From the NCBI GenBank assembly GCA_022566355.1, contig JADFJB010000168.1, positions 1-7,222 on the forward strand: 7,222 nucleotides of DNA. Direction: 5' to 3'. The position numbers and the translations under genes are program-made. This DNA is from a candidate division KSB1 bacterium (GTDB lineage: Bacteria; Zhuqueibacterota; JdFR-76; DREG01). Shown piece after piece: positions 1 to 6,336 of this stretch (its first letter is position 1; each line of letters starts with the position of its first letter). The notes beneath the pieces are model-generated. The model did not search any database and had not been told where the DNA came from. It saw only the letters and a list, made by a program, of their open reading frames with translations.

Positions 1-61
1 ATTACTTAATAATATCATCCTGATTGTTGTGTTTTATTTTTATAATAATAAACCATTTGAT

Positions 62-85
62 TATTTGCAAATAGATAATTTATCT
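62..85. repeat. Adjoining short inverted repeats downstream of the sigma-54 activator
   Basis: TATTTGCAAATA (62-73) is a perfect 12-base palindrome. It abuts AGATAA-T-TTATCT (73-85), a perfect 6-1-6 inverted repeat. They lie in the 176-base A+T-rich stretch after the stop of the activator gene. Neither is followed by a clear T-run on the minus strand, so a terminator role is doubtful. Nothing else is seen in 1-176. Confidence 0.3.
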
Positions 86-176
86 GAACTATTTTAAAGA
101 ATAGAAACATTTATCTAAATGGGTAGTGAAATAGTCGATAGTATTGGGCACGGGCATCTAGAATAGACATCAAATA

Positions 177-1700
177 TTATGTGCGTTGGATGTTTAATTT
201 TTTCATTCTCGATTCAAGAGTTGTTCGTTTTATCCCCAATAATTTAGCAGCTCCCCTCTCACCGCTGATCTTCCAATTTGTAAATTCTAAAGCTTTTAAT
301 ATGTAACTTCTTTCGTTCTCTTCGAGGGTTGTTATTTCTTCTTTTTGAAGTACGCCAATGTTTTTTGGTAATGAATCACCTAGATCCAATTTATTACCAC
401 GTGTGATGATCACAGCTCTTTCAATAATATTTTCCAATTCCCGAACGTTACCCGGCCAGGAGTAATTAATTAAAGCATCCATTACTTTTTGTGTAATTGC
501 ACCAATCTGCTTTCCGATTCTTGTTCCATGTTTTAACAAAAAATGCTGAGCTAATAATGGGATATCTTCTTTTCTCTCTCTTAGAGGCAAGAGATTGATA
601 GGAAACACATTTAATCTGTAATAAAGATCCTCTCTGAATTCTCCTTTTTCAACTGCCATCCGGAGGTCCCGGTTGGTGGCAACAATTACCCGAACATTCA
701 CCTTTGTAGTTTTTGTACTTCCTAATCTTTCGAACTCACCTTCCTGAAGAACCCTGAGTAATTTTGGTTGTAGTTCCAGGGGGATTTCTCCAATCTCATC
801 CAGAAAAATGCTGCCGCCATCAGCAAGTTCAAATCTGCCGATTTTGCGTGCAAACGCTCCTGTAAAAGCACCTTTTTCGTGTCCGAATAATTCACTCTCG
901 ATTAAAGTGGAGGGCAATGCAGCACAATTGACTATTACAAGTGCTCTTTCTTTGCGTTTGCTGATGTTATGAACTGCACGCGCTATCAGTTCTTTACCGG
1001 TTCCTGATTCTCCCAAAATCAGAACAGTTGAATCGGTGGCTGCTACTTGCTCTACCTGTGTTAAGACTTTTCTAAATTTTTTACTTTGGCTTATTATTTC
1101 CTCGAAGTTATGAGTCAATTTAATTTCCTGCTGCAGATATATATTCTCTTGCTCTAACCGGGTTTTTAATTGTTCAACTTCTGTTAATGCTTTTTGCAGG
1201 TCTGCATTGCTTTTCTGAATAGCCCGGTCTGCTTCTTTTCTTCTGGTGATATCACTAAAGGCGACTACTGCACCCATCAACTTTCCTTTATCATCCCTCA
1301 TAGGCGTACTGATATATTCAACCGGAAAGCATGTCCCGTCCTTTCTCCAAAAGACTTCAGTATCAACACGGTGAACTTTGCCATCTTTAAATGCAGCATA
1401 TATAGGACAATCCTTTGCTTCATAGTGAGAGCCATCCGGTTTAGTATGATGAATAATATCGTGCTGTCTTTTTCCGATTAGATCTTCCAGCTGCCAACCA
1501 AGCATATTAGCTGCAGTATCGTTTACAAACGTTGTGTGCCCTTTTGTATCCAAGCCATATACTCCTTCCCCCACTGATTTTAAAATGAGTTCTTCATGCC
1601 TTTGCAATTGCTCTAATTCATTTATTGCATTCCTATATTGTGTTGTCTTAGTTAAGGGTTGATGCTTCGTGTGGGTCTCTTCTACTTTTTTATGTGCCAT
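177..1700 (-). CDS. PAS-domain sigma-54-dependent transcriptional activator (AAA+, Fis-type HTH)
   Basis: This 507-residue enhancer-binding protein should use ATP hydrolysis to remodel sigma-54 RNA polymerase. Residues about 1-35 are a polar, coil-prone leader. A PAS sensor spans about 36-155 and includes [11 protein letters not shown] (Cys98), a stretch common in PAS domains of FhlA-like activators. A predicted coiled coil at about 156-195 links it to the AAA+ core. The core shows Walker A GESGTGKE (230-237), the sigma-54-contacting GAFTGA loop (277-282), Walker [11 protein letters not shown] (296-305), ATNRDL (341-346), the arginine-finger region [10 protein letters not shown] (355-364) and WPGNVREL (415-422). 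A Fis-type helix-turn-helix closes the protein (about 460-505). All key motifs are intact. There is no receiver domain, so the input is probably a ligand or cofactor in PAS. Only a weak ribosome-binding site precedes the ATG at 1698-1700. The target genes are not apparent, and no clear -24/-12 promoter was found in the window. Confidence 0.96.
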   Translation of the reverse strand: MAHKKVEETHTKHQPLTKTTQYRNAINELEQLQRHEELILKSVGEGVYGLDTKGHTTFVNDTAANMLGWQLEDLIGKRQHDIIHHTKPDGSHYEAKDCPIYAAFKDGKVHRVDTEVFWRKDGTCFPVEYISTPMRDDKGKLMGAVVAFSDITRRKEADRAIQKSNADLQKALTEVEQLKTRLEQENIYLQQEIKLTHNFEEIISQSKKFRKVLTQVEQVAATDSTVLILGESGTGKELIARAVHNISKRKERALVIVNCAALPSTLIESELFGHEKGAFTGAFARKIGRFELADGGSIFLDEIGEIPLELQPKLLRVLQEGEFERLGSTKTTKVNVRVIVATNRDLRMAVEKGEFREDLYYRLNVFPINLLPLRERKEDIPLLAQHFLLKHGTRIGKQIGAITQKVMDALINYSWPGNVRELENIIERAVIITRGNKLDLGDSLPKNIGVLQKEEITTLEENERSYILKALEFTNWKISGERGAAKLLGIKRTTLESRMKKLNIQRT

Positions 1701-1773
1701 AGTAATTTTCTTACTTTACAAGTTGAATATTAAATCCAATCGCTCCATATCCAATTCTTTCTTTTGGTCCGCC

Positions 1774-2178
1774 TCATTCCTCATGGGCAGTTTGTAAGCC
1801 TCGTGCCATAGGAATGGCAAGATTTAGAGTTTCATCAATAGACAGGGGACCGGTTTCGATTTTGTCCTTTAGTGTTTTACCCTTGATATATTCCATGTCA
1901 ATGAACATCTCATCCCCCTCTTCCGCGGAGGCAAGCTTGAATTCTTCGATGCTGTAAATGATAGCGATGTTAGAATGGTTCAGACCAGCAGCCGCTTGCG
2001 CTTCAACTCTGAAGCGTTTTCGTTCCTCACCATGCTTTGCGATATGTGGTTGCAGAAACTTGAGCGCTTCAAACCGGTCGAGCTTAAGGTCCTGGGCTTT
2101 ATAGACCAAACCCATCCCGCCTTCGCCGAGCTTGGAAAGGATTTTGTCCCGCCTGGGCGGGATGGTTTGGCCGATCAT
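1774..2178 (-). pseudogene. Serine/threonine protein kinase, N-lobe fragment (truncated)
   Basis: The 134-residue product matches the start of a Hanks-type bacterial kinase. It has the glycine-rich loop GEGGMG (18-23), the invariant lysine in EALKFL (Lys40), the alpha-C glutamate region FRVEAQ (Glu59) and a hinge near MEYIKG (95-100). It ends at AHEE. In intact kinases the residues after AHE lead straight into the HRD catalytic loop and then the DFG motif; both are absent here. The fragment could bind nucleotide at most and should not phosphorylate. After the TGA the same frame stays open for 20 more codons (1711-1773), but these do not resemble a kinase. The ATG at 2176-2178 begins MIGQTI, an opening I associate with this kinase group. 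The gene lies 42 bases after the HU gene on the same strand. It is probably a deletion remnant; a short regulatory decoy is less likely. Confidence 0.85.
2147..2162. repeat. G+C-rich perfect inverted repeat inside the kinase 5' end
   Basis: TCCCGCC-TG-GGCGGGA is a perfect 7-2-7 inverted repeat in A+T-rich surroundings. It encodes the PPRRD stretch (residues 7-11) of the kinase fragment, where relatives usually carry a shorter SHYK-like segment between MIGQTI and KIL. It may be a small palindromic repeat inserted in frame, or chance. Confidence 0.5.
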
Positions 2179-2220
2179 GATGGCTTTCGATTGTTTGTCA
2201 AGGTAAAATCATATTATTGT

Positions 2221-2532
2221 TTAGAGAGGTCTTTTTAACTCCTTTTTAAGTAATTTCCCTGGTTTGAAATGTGTTTTCCTTCTTGGGGAAACATAAACAG
2301 TCTCACCGGTTTTGGGGTTACGAGCTTTGGGCTTTGCTTTTGTCGTCTTTACTTCGAAAACACCGAAATCACGAATCTCAATCCTTACTTCAGGGTCAGC
2401 TTCTGCCATAACTTCTCGCAAAATCGTAAACAATGCAGACACAATTTTTTCTGTTAATGGAAATCTTTCATCCACTTCACGGGCAACTCGATTAGCAATA
2501 TCCCTCTTTGTTACGGTAGTCTTCATTGTCAT
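2221..2532 (-). CDS. HU/IHF-family DNA-binding protein
   Basis: This is a small, basic, histone-like nucleoid protein of about 103 residues that should dimerise and bend DNA. The family pattern is clear: an N-terminal helical pair (TKRDIANRVAREV), then IEIRDFGVFEVK, where relatives usually have IEIRGFGSFEVR. Next comes the DNA-gripping beta-arm with KARNPKTGE, which carries the intercalating proline of the RNP-x-TG motif, and finally HFKPGKLLKKEL. The length is close to the usual 90-105 residues. I prefer the ATG at 2530-2532, which has GGA six bases upstream. A TTG at 2536-2538 and an ATG at 2524-2526 share the frame. The promoter-like element in the adjoining repeat ends about 20 bases upstream, so the gene is probably transcribed from there, with the kinase stump following. 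The sequence alone does not decide between HU and IHF. Confidence 0.95.
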   Translation of the reverse strand: MTMKTTVTKRDIANRVAREVDERFPLTEKIVSALFTILREVMAEADPEVRIEIRDFGVFEVKTTKAKPKARNPKTGETVYVSPRRKTHFKPGKLLKKELKRPL

Positions 2533-2552
2533 AAACAATCCATCATAATTGC

Positions 2553-2581
2553 ATAATACTAGTTGAGAAGTCCAAAATCAA
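2553..2581 (-). promoter_or_regulatory. Predicted promoter of the HU gene, partly inside a direct repeat
   Basis: On the minus strand TTGATT (2576-2581) is separated by exactly 17 bases from TATTAT (2553-2558), a sigma-70-like -35/-10 pair. The start of transcription would fall near 2546, leaving a leader of about 14 bases before the ATG at 2532. The -35 and most of the spacer belong to the direct repeat at 2563-2629. The same arrangement recurs at the second copy. Confidence 0.5.
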
Positions 2582-2629
2582 TGGTTTTCTTGACTTTATT
2601 AGGATTTGATTAGATAGATAATTTTTCAG
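2563..2629. repeat. Direct repeat, copy A (upstream of the HU gene)
   Basis: This 67-base segment recurs at 4540-4608. The first 38 bases, starting TTGAGAAGTCC, are identical. The rest differs by a few substitutions and a 2-base length change, and both copies end GATAGATAATTTTTCAG. Weaker similarity (GGACA, then TCATGGG) continues to about 2647. An imperfect hairpin is possible inside it: AAGTC and AAAA pair with TTTT and GACTT. It is intergenic, encodes no protein and has no terminal inverted repeats or transposase. Confidence 0.9.
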
Positions 2630-2674
2630 ATTATGGACATCATGGGGGGATAAATTCTATCCATCACGCTGCAG

Positions 2675-2688
2675 CCCTTATATAAGGG
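2675..2688. repeat. 14-base perfect palindrome
   Basis: CCCTTATATAAGGG is a perfect palindrome between repeat copy A and the terminator hairpin, in the gap between the malic enzyme and HU genes. It could be a dimeric regulator site or a small hairpin. No T-run follows on either strand. Confidence 0.4.
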
Positions 2689-2716
2689 TTACATAAACCA
2701 CCCAAAATGGGAATGA

Positions 2717-2747
2717 ATAAAAGGCGTTTTAATGCCTTTTATTTTTT
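2717..2747. terminator. Stem-loop terminator downstream of the malic enzyme gene
   Basis: ATAAAAGGC (2717-2725) pairs perfectly with GCCTTTTAT (2734-2742) around an 8-base loop, 41 bases past the malic enzyme stop. The better T-run (2742-2747) lies on the plus strand. Read in the minus direction the stem is followed only by TATTCATT. It is therefore a plausible bidirectional intrinsic terminator, stronger against plus-strand transcription. Confidence 0.6.
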
Positions 2748-2788
2748 GTTAGCAAATGTTCATTTATTTGAACGAGTGTACTTTCTTT

Positions 2789-4403
2789 CTAATAACGTGG
2801 ATCATACATATAGTCCGAAATAAATTGTTTTAAATCTTGAGGCTTATCGTTTTGAGCTATACCTAATTCATAAGCTTTTTCTGCTACAGCTGTGGCAATA
2901 GCCAATGATAATTTCCTGATTTCTGTTAATCGTGGATAAAGTGCACCATCTTGAATATTTTTTTCATTCACCAATTCGGCAAGTGTTCGAGCAACAACTA
3001 AAAACAAATCGTCTGGAATAGTCCGAGCAATAGATATTATAGCACCTAAGCCTAATCCTGGGAAGACATAAGCATTATTCCCTTGTCCGGGGCGGTATTC
3101 TTTTCCATTAAAATGAACCTTATCAAATGGACTTCCACTAGCAAAGATAGCTCTTCCATTGCTCCAATTATATGCTTGCTCAGCCGTACATTCTGCTCTA
3201 GACGTAGGATTGGATAAGGCAAAAATTACAGGTCGTTCATTAATGGTTGCCATATGTTCAATGACTTTCTTAGTGAATGTGCCGGGAGCTCCTGTGGCTC
3301 CAATTAGGACATGAGGTTTTATCGAATCAATTGCATCAATAAAATTTAACTGGTTATAATCATGAGCATAAGGGAGATTGTGTTCCATCAAATCATCTCG
3401 ACTAGACACTACCAGTCCGTTTATATCTACAAACCATAAACACTTATAAGCTTCTTCTTTGCTCAAGCCTTCATCTACAAAGGCAAAGACCATAAGGTCG
3501 GCAATACCAGTAGCTGCTGAACCAGCACCTAAAAACATAATTCTTAAATCTGAAAAATTTATTCTTGTAATTCTCGTAGAGGCATACACACCCGCTAATG
3601 AAACAGCAGCAGTACCTTGAATATCATCATTAAAACAGAGTACACGATCCCTGTATTTTTTCAATAAAGCGTAAGCATTTGGAGTTAAAAAATCTTCAAA
3701 CTGGATTAACACGTTAGGATATTTTTCCTGCACGGCCATTACGAATTCTTCGACCAATTCAAAATATGCTTCCCCTTCAAGTCGTTTTTTGGGATAACCT
3801 AAATAAAGTATATCTTCTAGTATTTCCTGATTATTGGTACCAACATCCAACATCACTGGTAGGCATTGGTGTGGAAGTATCCCAGCACAAGCTGTGTATA
3901 ATGCTAGTTTGCCAATTGGAATTCCCATACCATTTGCTCCCAAATCTCCAAGACCAAGTATGCGTTGCCCATCTGTAACAAACAATTACTCGGATATCCT
4001 TTTCAGGCCAGTTATCAAGGATTTTACTAATTTCTCCCTTATCATCCGGAGTGATGTAAAAGCCTTTTGATCTTCTGAAAATATGAGAAAATTCTTTACA
4101 AGCCTGACCCACAGTTGGTGTATAAATTAAGGGCATGATTTCTTCAATGTGACTGGTAACAACCCTATAAAAAAGCTTTTCATTACGATCTTGCAGAGAT
4201 GATAAAAGTATATATCGTTCTATATCATAAGCCTTACGTTTTATACCATTCATAACACGTTTTACCTGAATATCTTGACTTACTATTGAATAGGGTAATA
4301 AACCTCTCAATCCTAATTGTTCTCTTTCTTCTTTTGTAAAAGCAACGGACTTATTTAATGTGCCATCATGTAGTAATTCAAAGTTTCTTTTTTTTGTAAT
4401 CAT
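2789..4403 (-). pseudogene. maeA: NAD-type malic enzyme, complete but interrupted by one frameshift
   Basis: The enzyme oxidatively decarboxylates malate to pyruvate and CO2, producing NAD(P)H in the cytosol. The N-terminal part (ATG at 4401-4403) has the malic motif MPLIYTPTVGQAC with catalytic Tyr94. Its frame fails after DIRVIV. The other frame resumes with TDGQRILGLGDLG and runs to the stop at 2789, with Arg147, catalytic Lys165, metal ligands in QFEDF and FNDDIQGT, the dinucleotide motif FLGAGSAATGIA, SNPTSRAEC and a YRPGQGNNAYVFPG segment. Removing one base at 3980-3982 restores about 537 residues, close to the usual 540-580 of the large E. coli MaeA/eukaryotic class. Residue spacing fits human ME2 with an offset of 18 or 19. 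Apart from the indel nothing looks degenerate, so a recent mutation or sequencing error is more likely than old decay. Two promoter candidates lie upstream, a hairpin downstream. NAD rather than NADP is a family-level guess. Confidence 0.93.
3980..3982 (-). other. Frameshift site in the malic enzyme gene
   Basis: On the minus strand the gene reads ATT-GTT-TGT-TAC where conserved Val-Val-Thr-Asp-Gly requires ATT-GTT-GTT-ACA. One extra T in the TTT at 3980-3982 accounts for the shift. It lies in a small AAC/AAAC repeat context on the plus strand, prone to slippage. No slippery heptamer with a downstream structure suggesting programmed frameshifting was recognised. Confidence 0.85.
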
Positions 4404-4491
4404 AATTTCTGTTTAATATTTGCTAACGGTTGTATATATCATTGTTTTTACACCTTTTGCCAATCAGAATATAGTTATCTCAAGAGTTTTG

Positions 4492-4520
4492 ATTATAGCC
4501 AGGAGAAATTTCCAGTGCAA
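4492..4520 (-). promoter_or_regulatory. Predicted proximal promoter of the malic enzyme gene
   Basis: On the minus strand TTGCAC (4515-4520) lies 17 bases from a consensus TATAAT (4492-4497). Transcription would begin near 4485 and give a leader of about 80 bases before the ATG at 4403. The -10 is perfect; the -35 is only a partial match. Confidence 0.45.
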
Positions 4521-4529
4521 CGATATTGG

Positions 4530-4558
4530 ATAGTACACATTGAGAAGTCCAAAATCAA
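4530..4558 (-). promoter_or_regulatory. Predicted distal promoter of the malic enzyme gene, partly inside direct repeat B
   Basis: On the minus strand TTGATT (4553-4558), a 17-base spacer and TACTAT (4530-4535) repeat the arrangement seen before the HU gene. The -35 lies in the repeat and the -10 just beyond its end. The hexamer spacing is kept although the bases outside the repeat have diverged. Confidence 0.4.
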
Positions 4559-4608
4559 TGGTTTTCTTGACTTTATTGGAATGTTTGAATGGATAGATAA
4601 TTTTTCAG
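4540..4608. repeat. Direct repeat, copy B (upstream of the malic enzyme gene)
   Basis: This is the second copy of the element at 2563-2629, in the same orientation, with the first 38 bases identical. Similarity may extend to about 4640 through GGACA and TCATGGG, with roughly 12 extra bases here. The two copies bracket the malic enzyme gene, about 1.98 kb apart. Confidence 0.9.
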
Positions 4609-4758
4609 CCCACAGGCGGACAATGGTAGGCATCTCATGGGAAAACAAATCCGAGTCATTGAGTTGAGTGAATTTTCATTTTATTTACCTACTTTTTTGT
4701 TTGATTTAAAGTTTAAGGTTATGATTTATTTGTTGTTTCCCACATTTTTGAAATCGGT

Positions 4759-5592
4759 TCAGCTAAACCATATCACCACACCAATAGTCATAACTATTAA
4801 GCTGCCTAGCGTCGCCAAGGCAGCAATGCCACGTGAGTTGCGAGAGAGCGGTCGAAAGAGCAACGCAATGCGACCAACCAAAAACATTGGAGGTGCAGCC
4901 TTCAGCAGGTCACGCTGCGCCTGTGGTCCCGCGTGCTTCAACACTTCGTGAAAATATCCGATGCCTCGAGCCAGTGGACCAAACATCGCTACACTCTGTG
5001 GTTTTACTGGGTTTTTGCCAGCCGAAACACGCTCCAATGTTTGCTCCAATCCCTGTTCATCGCCAGCCCAAAGAGAACGGAATGCAATCTTGCCATCTGT
5101 ATTCATGAGATAGGCAGCATTTGGCTTCGTGTCTAAGGCTCGATGTAGACTCCCATCGATGTCGTCAACAGCTACTGTCCAAGGTATATCATAATGGCCC
5201 TTCATAGCCTTTGCATGTTCGAGCTTTTCGTCAAGAGTTTCCGGCTGCTGATAGTTCTCCCCTGGATGCGCCTCACGAACATTCAGCATGACGAAAGTTA
5301 TCTTGTCGCCGAATTTAGAGTAAAGTCGCTTCAACGGTGTGAAAGAACTTACAGTCATCGGACAAGTCACCGACCCGAATATCAGCAGAAGTGGCTGCTT
5401 GTCAATGTAATCCTTCGTCTTGATTCGATCGCCAGTTGTCGTTACCAAATCGAACTCAGGTAAGGGGTCGCCAGGGCCAGGCGCCGTCTTCTTGAATTGA
5501 AAATCTTGAATCAAGAGCTGAGTCCTAAGGCGTTTAAAGCGATATTCGGAAGCCTTCGCAGCCGAACCTTTAATATTGTTTTTTTCACCCAT
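4759..5592 (-). CDS. Iodothyronine-deiodinase-like thioredoxin-fold protein with C-terminal membrane anchor
   Basis: The protein has 277 residues. The central part resembles the T4 deiodinase family: a redoxin-like entry (PGDPLPEFDLVTTTGDRI, 40-57), then LLLIFGSVTCPMT with Cys77 where animal deiodinases have selenocysteine, the family hallmark REAHPGENY (106-114), and IPWTVAVDDIDGSLHRAL (136-153). The codon at 77 is TGT, not TGA, so this is the cysteine form. A C-terminal region of about 85 residues ends in a hydrophobic segment (about 255-275), predicting a single-pass tail anchor; no N-terminal signal peptide is seen. Bacterial members are of unknown substrate; a thiol-dependent reductase or peroxidase-like role is the safest guess. 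A strong Shine-Dalgarno AAAGGAG sits 6 bases before the ATG. The start lies 39 bases after the merA remnant, so the two were probably one transcript. Composition is richer in G+C than the malic enzyme gene, suggesting transfer. Confidence 0.85.
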   Translation of the reverse strand: MGEKNNIKGSAAKASEYRFKRLRTQLLIQDFQFKKTAPGPGDPLPEFDLVTTTGDRIKTKDYIDKQPLLLIFGSVTCPMTVSSFTPLKRLYSKFGDKITFVMLNVREAHPGENYQQPETLDEKLEHAKAMKGHYDIPWTVAVDDIDGSLHRALDTKPNAAYLMNTDGKIAFRSLWAGDEQGLEQTLERVSAGKNPVKPQSVAMFGPLARGIGYFHEVLKHAGPQAQRDLLKAAPPMFLVGRIALLFRPLSRNSRGIAALATLGSLIVMTIGVVIWFS

Positions 5593-5598
5593 TTTTGG

Positions 5599-5605
5599 CT
5601 CCTTT
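5599..5605 (-). promoter_or_regulatory. Strong ribosome-binding site of the deiodinase-like gene
   Basis: AAAGGAG on the minus strand, 6 bases before the ATG at 5590-5592, fixes the start. Such a strong site contrasts with the weak leaders of the regulator and malic enzyme genes. Confidence 0.8.
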
Positions 5606-5631
5606 TTTTATTTACTTCTGGAAACCGGGCC

Positions 5632-6150
5632 CTATCCCGCACAGCACGACAACTTCGTCACATCTTTGTCGAATGTCTGCGCGGCAAGCTTGATCCCTTC
5701 GGACAGGGTCAGGTAGGGGTGGAACACCGATGTCAGGTTCTCGATCGTGAGTCCGAACTGAACGGCGAGTGCTAACTCCGCAATCATCTCGCCAGCTTCT
5801 GAGGCCAGAATATGGGCCCCAAGGATCTTCCGTGTATTCTTGTCTGCTACAAGCTTGACGAAACCACGCGTGTCGCGCGCGGCAAGCGCACGGGGTATAT
5901 GTTCAAGAGGCAACTCTGAGCTAATCGGTTCCATCCCCTGGAATCGGATTTCCTCCTCGGTGAGTCCGACCGACGCCACTTGCGGATCCGTAAAAGTGAC
6001 CTTGGGCACTGCCGTGAGATCGAACGGCAGGGTATTGCCAGTCAGGGCGTTCTCCGCAGCCGTCGTCCCGCCATAGGCCCCGACGTAGACGAACATCGGC
6101 TCGCCCGTAACATCACCCGCAGCATAGATATCAGGATTCCCAGGCGTCCT
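5632..6150 (-). pseudogene. merA: Mercuric reductase MerA, C-terminal fragment
   Basis: About 172 residues match the end of mercuric ion reductase, the flavoprotein that reduces Hg(II) to Hg(0) with NADPH. Visible are NPDIYAAGDVTGEPMF (the FAD-binding GD motif near the end of the nucleotide-binding part), then the dimerisation domain from VPKVTFTDPQVASVGLTE through HPYLTLSEGIKLAAQTF, and the terminal SCCAG, whose paired cysteines pass Hg(II) to the active site. That tail separates it from dihydrolipoamide dehydrogenase. The N-terminal heavy-metal domain, FAD- and NADPH-binding folds and redox-active CxxxxC are gone, so it cannot be an active reductase. Homology stops near 6140-6150 at a junction with a metallo-beta-lactamase-fold remnant; the merA frame meets TGA at 6157-6159. 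An internal ATG at 6094-6096 could start a shorter product. No merR, merT or merP is in view. Confidence 0.9.
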
Positions 6151-6335
6151 TTTATGTCAAGATTATCGTAGTGCTGCTGGTGACTCAGAAACACAGCGTC
6201 GATCTTCCCGATCTCCTCTACCGGAATTGGTGGCGCCATATTCTTCTTTAACAGATGTCCTGGCCCCTCGTCTTTTTCGGTATCCTTCGGATCAAAGCCC
6301 GGGTCGGTTGCTTGAACCTTTCGGCTATGATGAAT
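6144..6335 (-). pseudogene. Metallo-beta-lactamase-fold hydrolase, internal fragment fused out of frame to merA
   Basis: A 64-codon open stretch includes ATDPGFDPKD, then EEIGKIDAVFLSHQQHYDNLD and KGR. This resembles the MBL-fold clade that carries TDPxFDP and SHDQHxDNLDxAGR, with the metal-site loop modified to SHQQHYDNLD. The N-terminal strands before TDP and everything after DNLDxxGR are missing. Upstream the frame is closed by the TGA at 6336-6338, which overlaps the good ATG at 6337-6339, so that start cannot feed this frame without a one-base shift. Downstream the frame runs about 100 bases into merA DNA, out of merA frame, and stops at 6042. It cannot make a functional hydrolase. Such proteins often act on small lactones or phosphoesters, but no substrate can be assigned here. 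Confidence 0.65.
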
Positions 6336-6336
6336 T

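Larger units (their letters stand above)
4404..4758. other. Gene-free stretch between the deiodinase-like and malic enzyme genes
   Basis: These 355 bases hold two candidate promoters for the malic enzyme gene (4492-4520 and 4530-4558) and direct repeat copy B (4540-4608). From 4609 to 4758 I see no gene or convincing terminator. GGTTTAGCTGAACC (4756-4769), overlapping the deiodinase-like stop codon, can form only a short hairpin without a T-run. The plus-strand open frame across 4637-4951 resembles no protein and runs into the antisense of the deiodinase-like gene. Confidence 0.6.

Noticed and set aside
121-160. TTGGGCACGGGCATC as a sigma-54 promoter
   Set aside because: The GG and GC elements do not have the required spacing and no gene lies downstream on that strand within the window.
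1194-1481. Plus-strand open frame opposite the PAS domain of the activator
   Set aside because: It is the antisense shadow of a strongly motif-supported gene and resembles no protein. The other plus-strand open frames opposite the kinase, HU, malic enzyme, deiodinase-like, merA and hydrolase genes were rejected for the same reason.
2182-2203. TTGACA upstream of the kinase fragment as its own promoter
   Set aside because: The -35 is good but 17 bases further on only ATGATC is found, overlapping the start codon. Read-through from the HU promoter is simpler.
2588-2622. Plus-strand TTGACT with downstream GATAGA/GATAAT in the direct repeat as a promoter
   Set aside because: Spacing to any good -10 is wrong and no plus-strand gene follows. 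The minus-strand pair has ideal spacing and genes downstream.
3975-3990. Programmed ribosomal frameshifting in malic enzyme
   Set aside because: No classical slippery heptamer, internal Shine-Dalgarno or downstream stem was recognised, and malic enzymes are not known to use frameshifting. A one-base indel is sufficient.
4637-4951. Plus-strand open frame starting in the gap before the deiodinase-like gene
   Set aside because: About 60 percent of it is antisense to that gene, composition shifts inside it, there is no convincing ribosome-binding site and no family resemblance.
5360-5364. Possible selenoprotein in the deiodinase-like gene
   Set aside because: The active-site codon is TGT (Cys), not TGA, and the reading frame is uninterrupted, so no selenocysteine insertion is needed.
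6042-6239. 65-codon frame taken as a complete small protein
   Set aside because: Its first part is MBL-fold sequence that starts upstream of the ATG, and its last third is merA DNA read in the wrong frame. It is described as a chimeric remnant instead.
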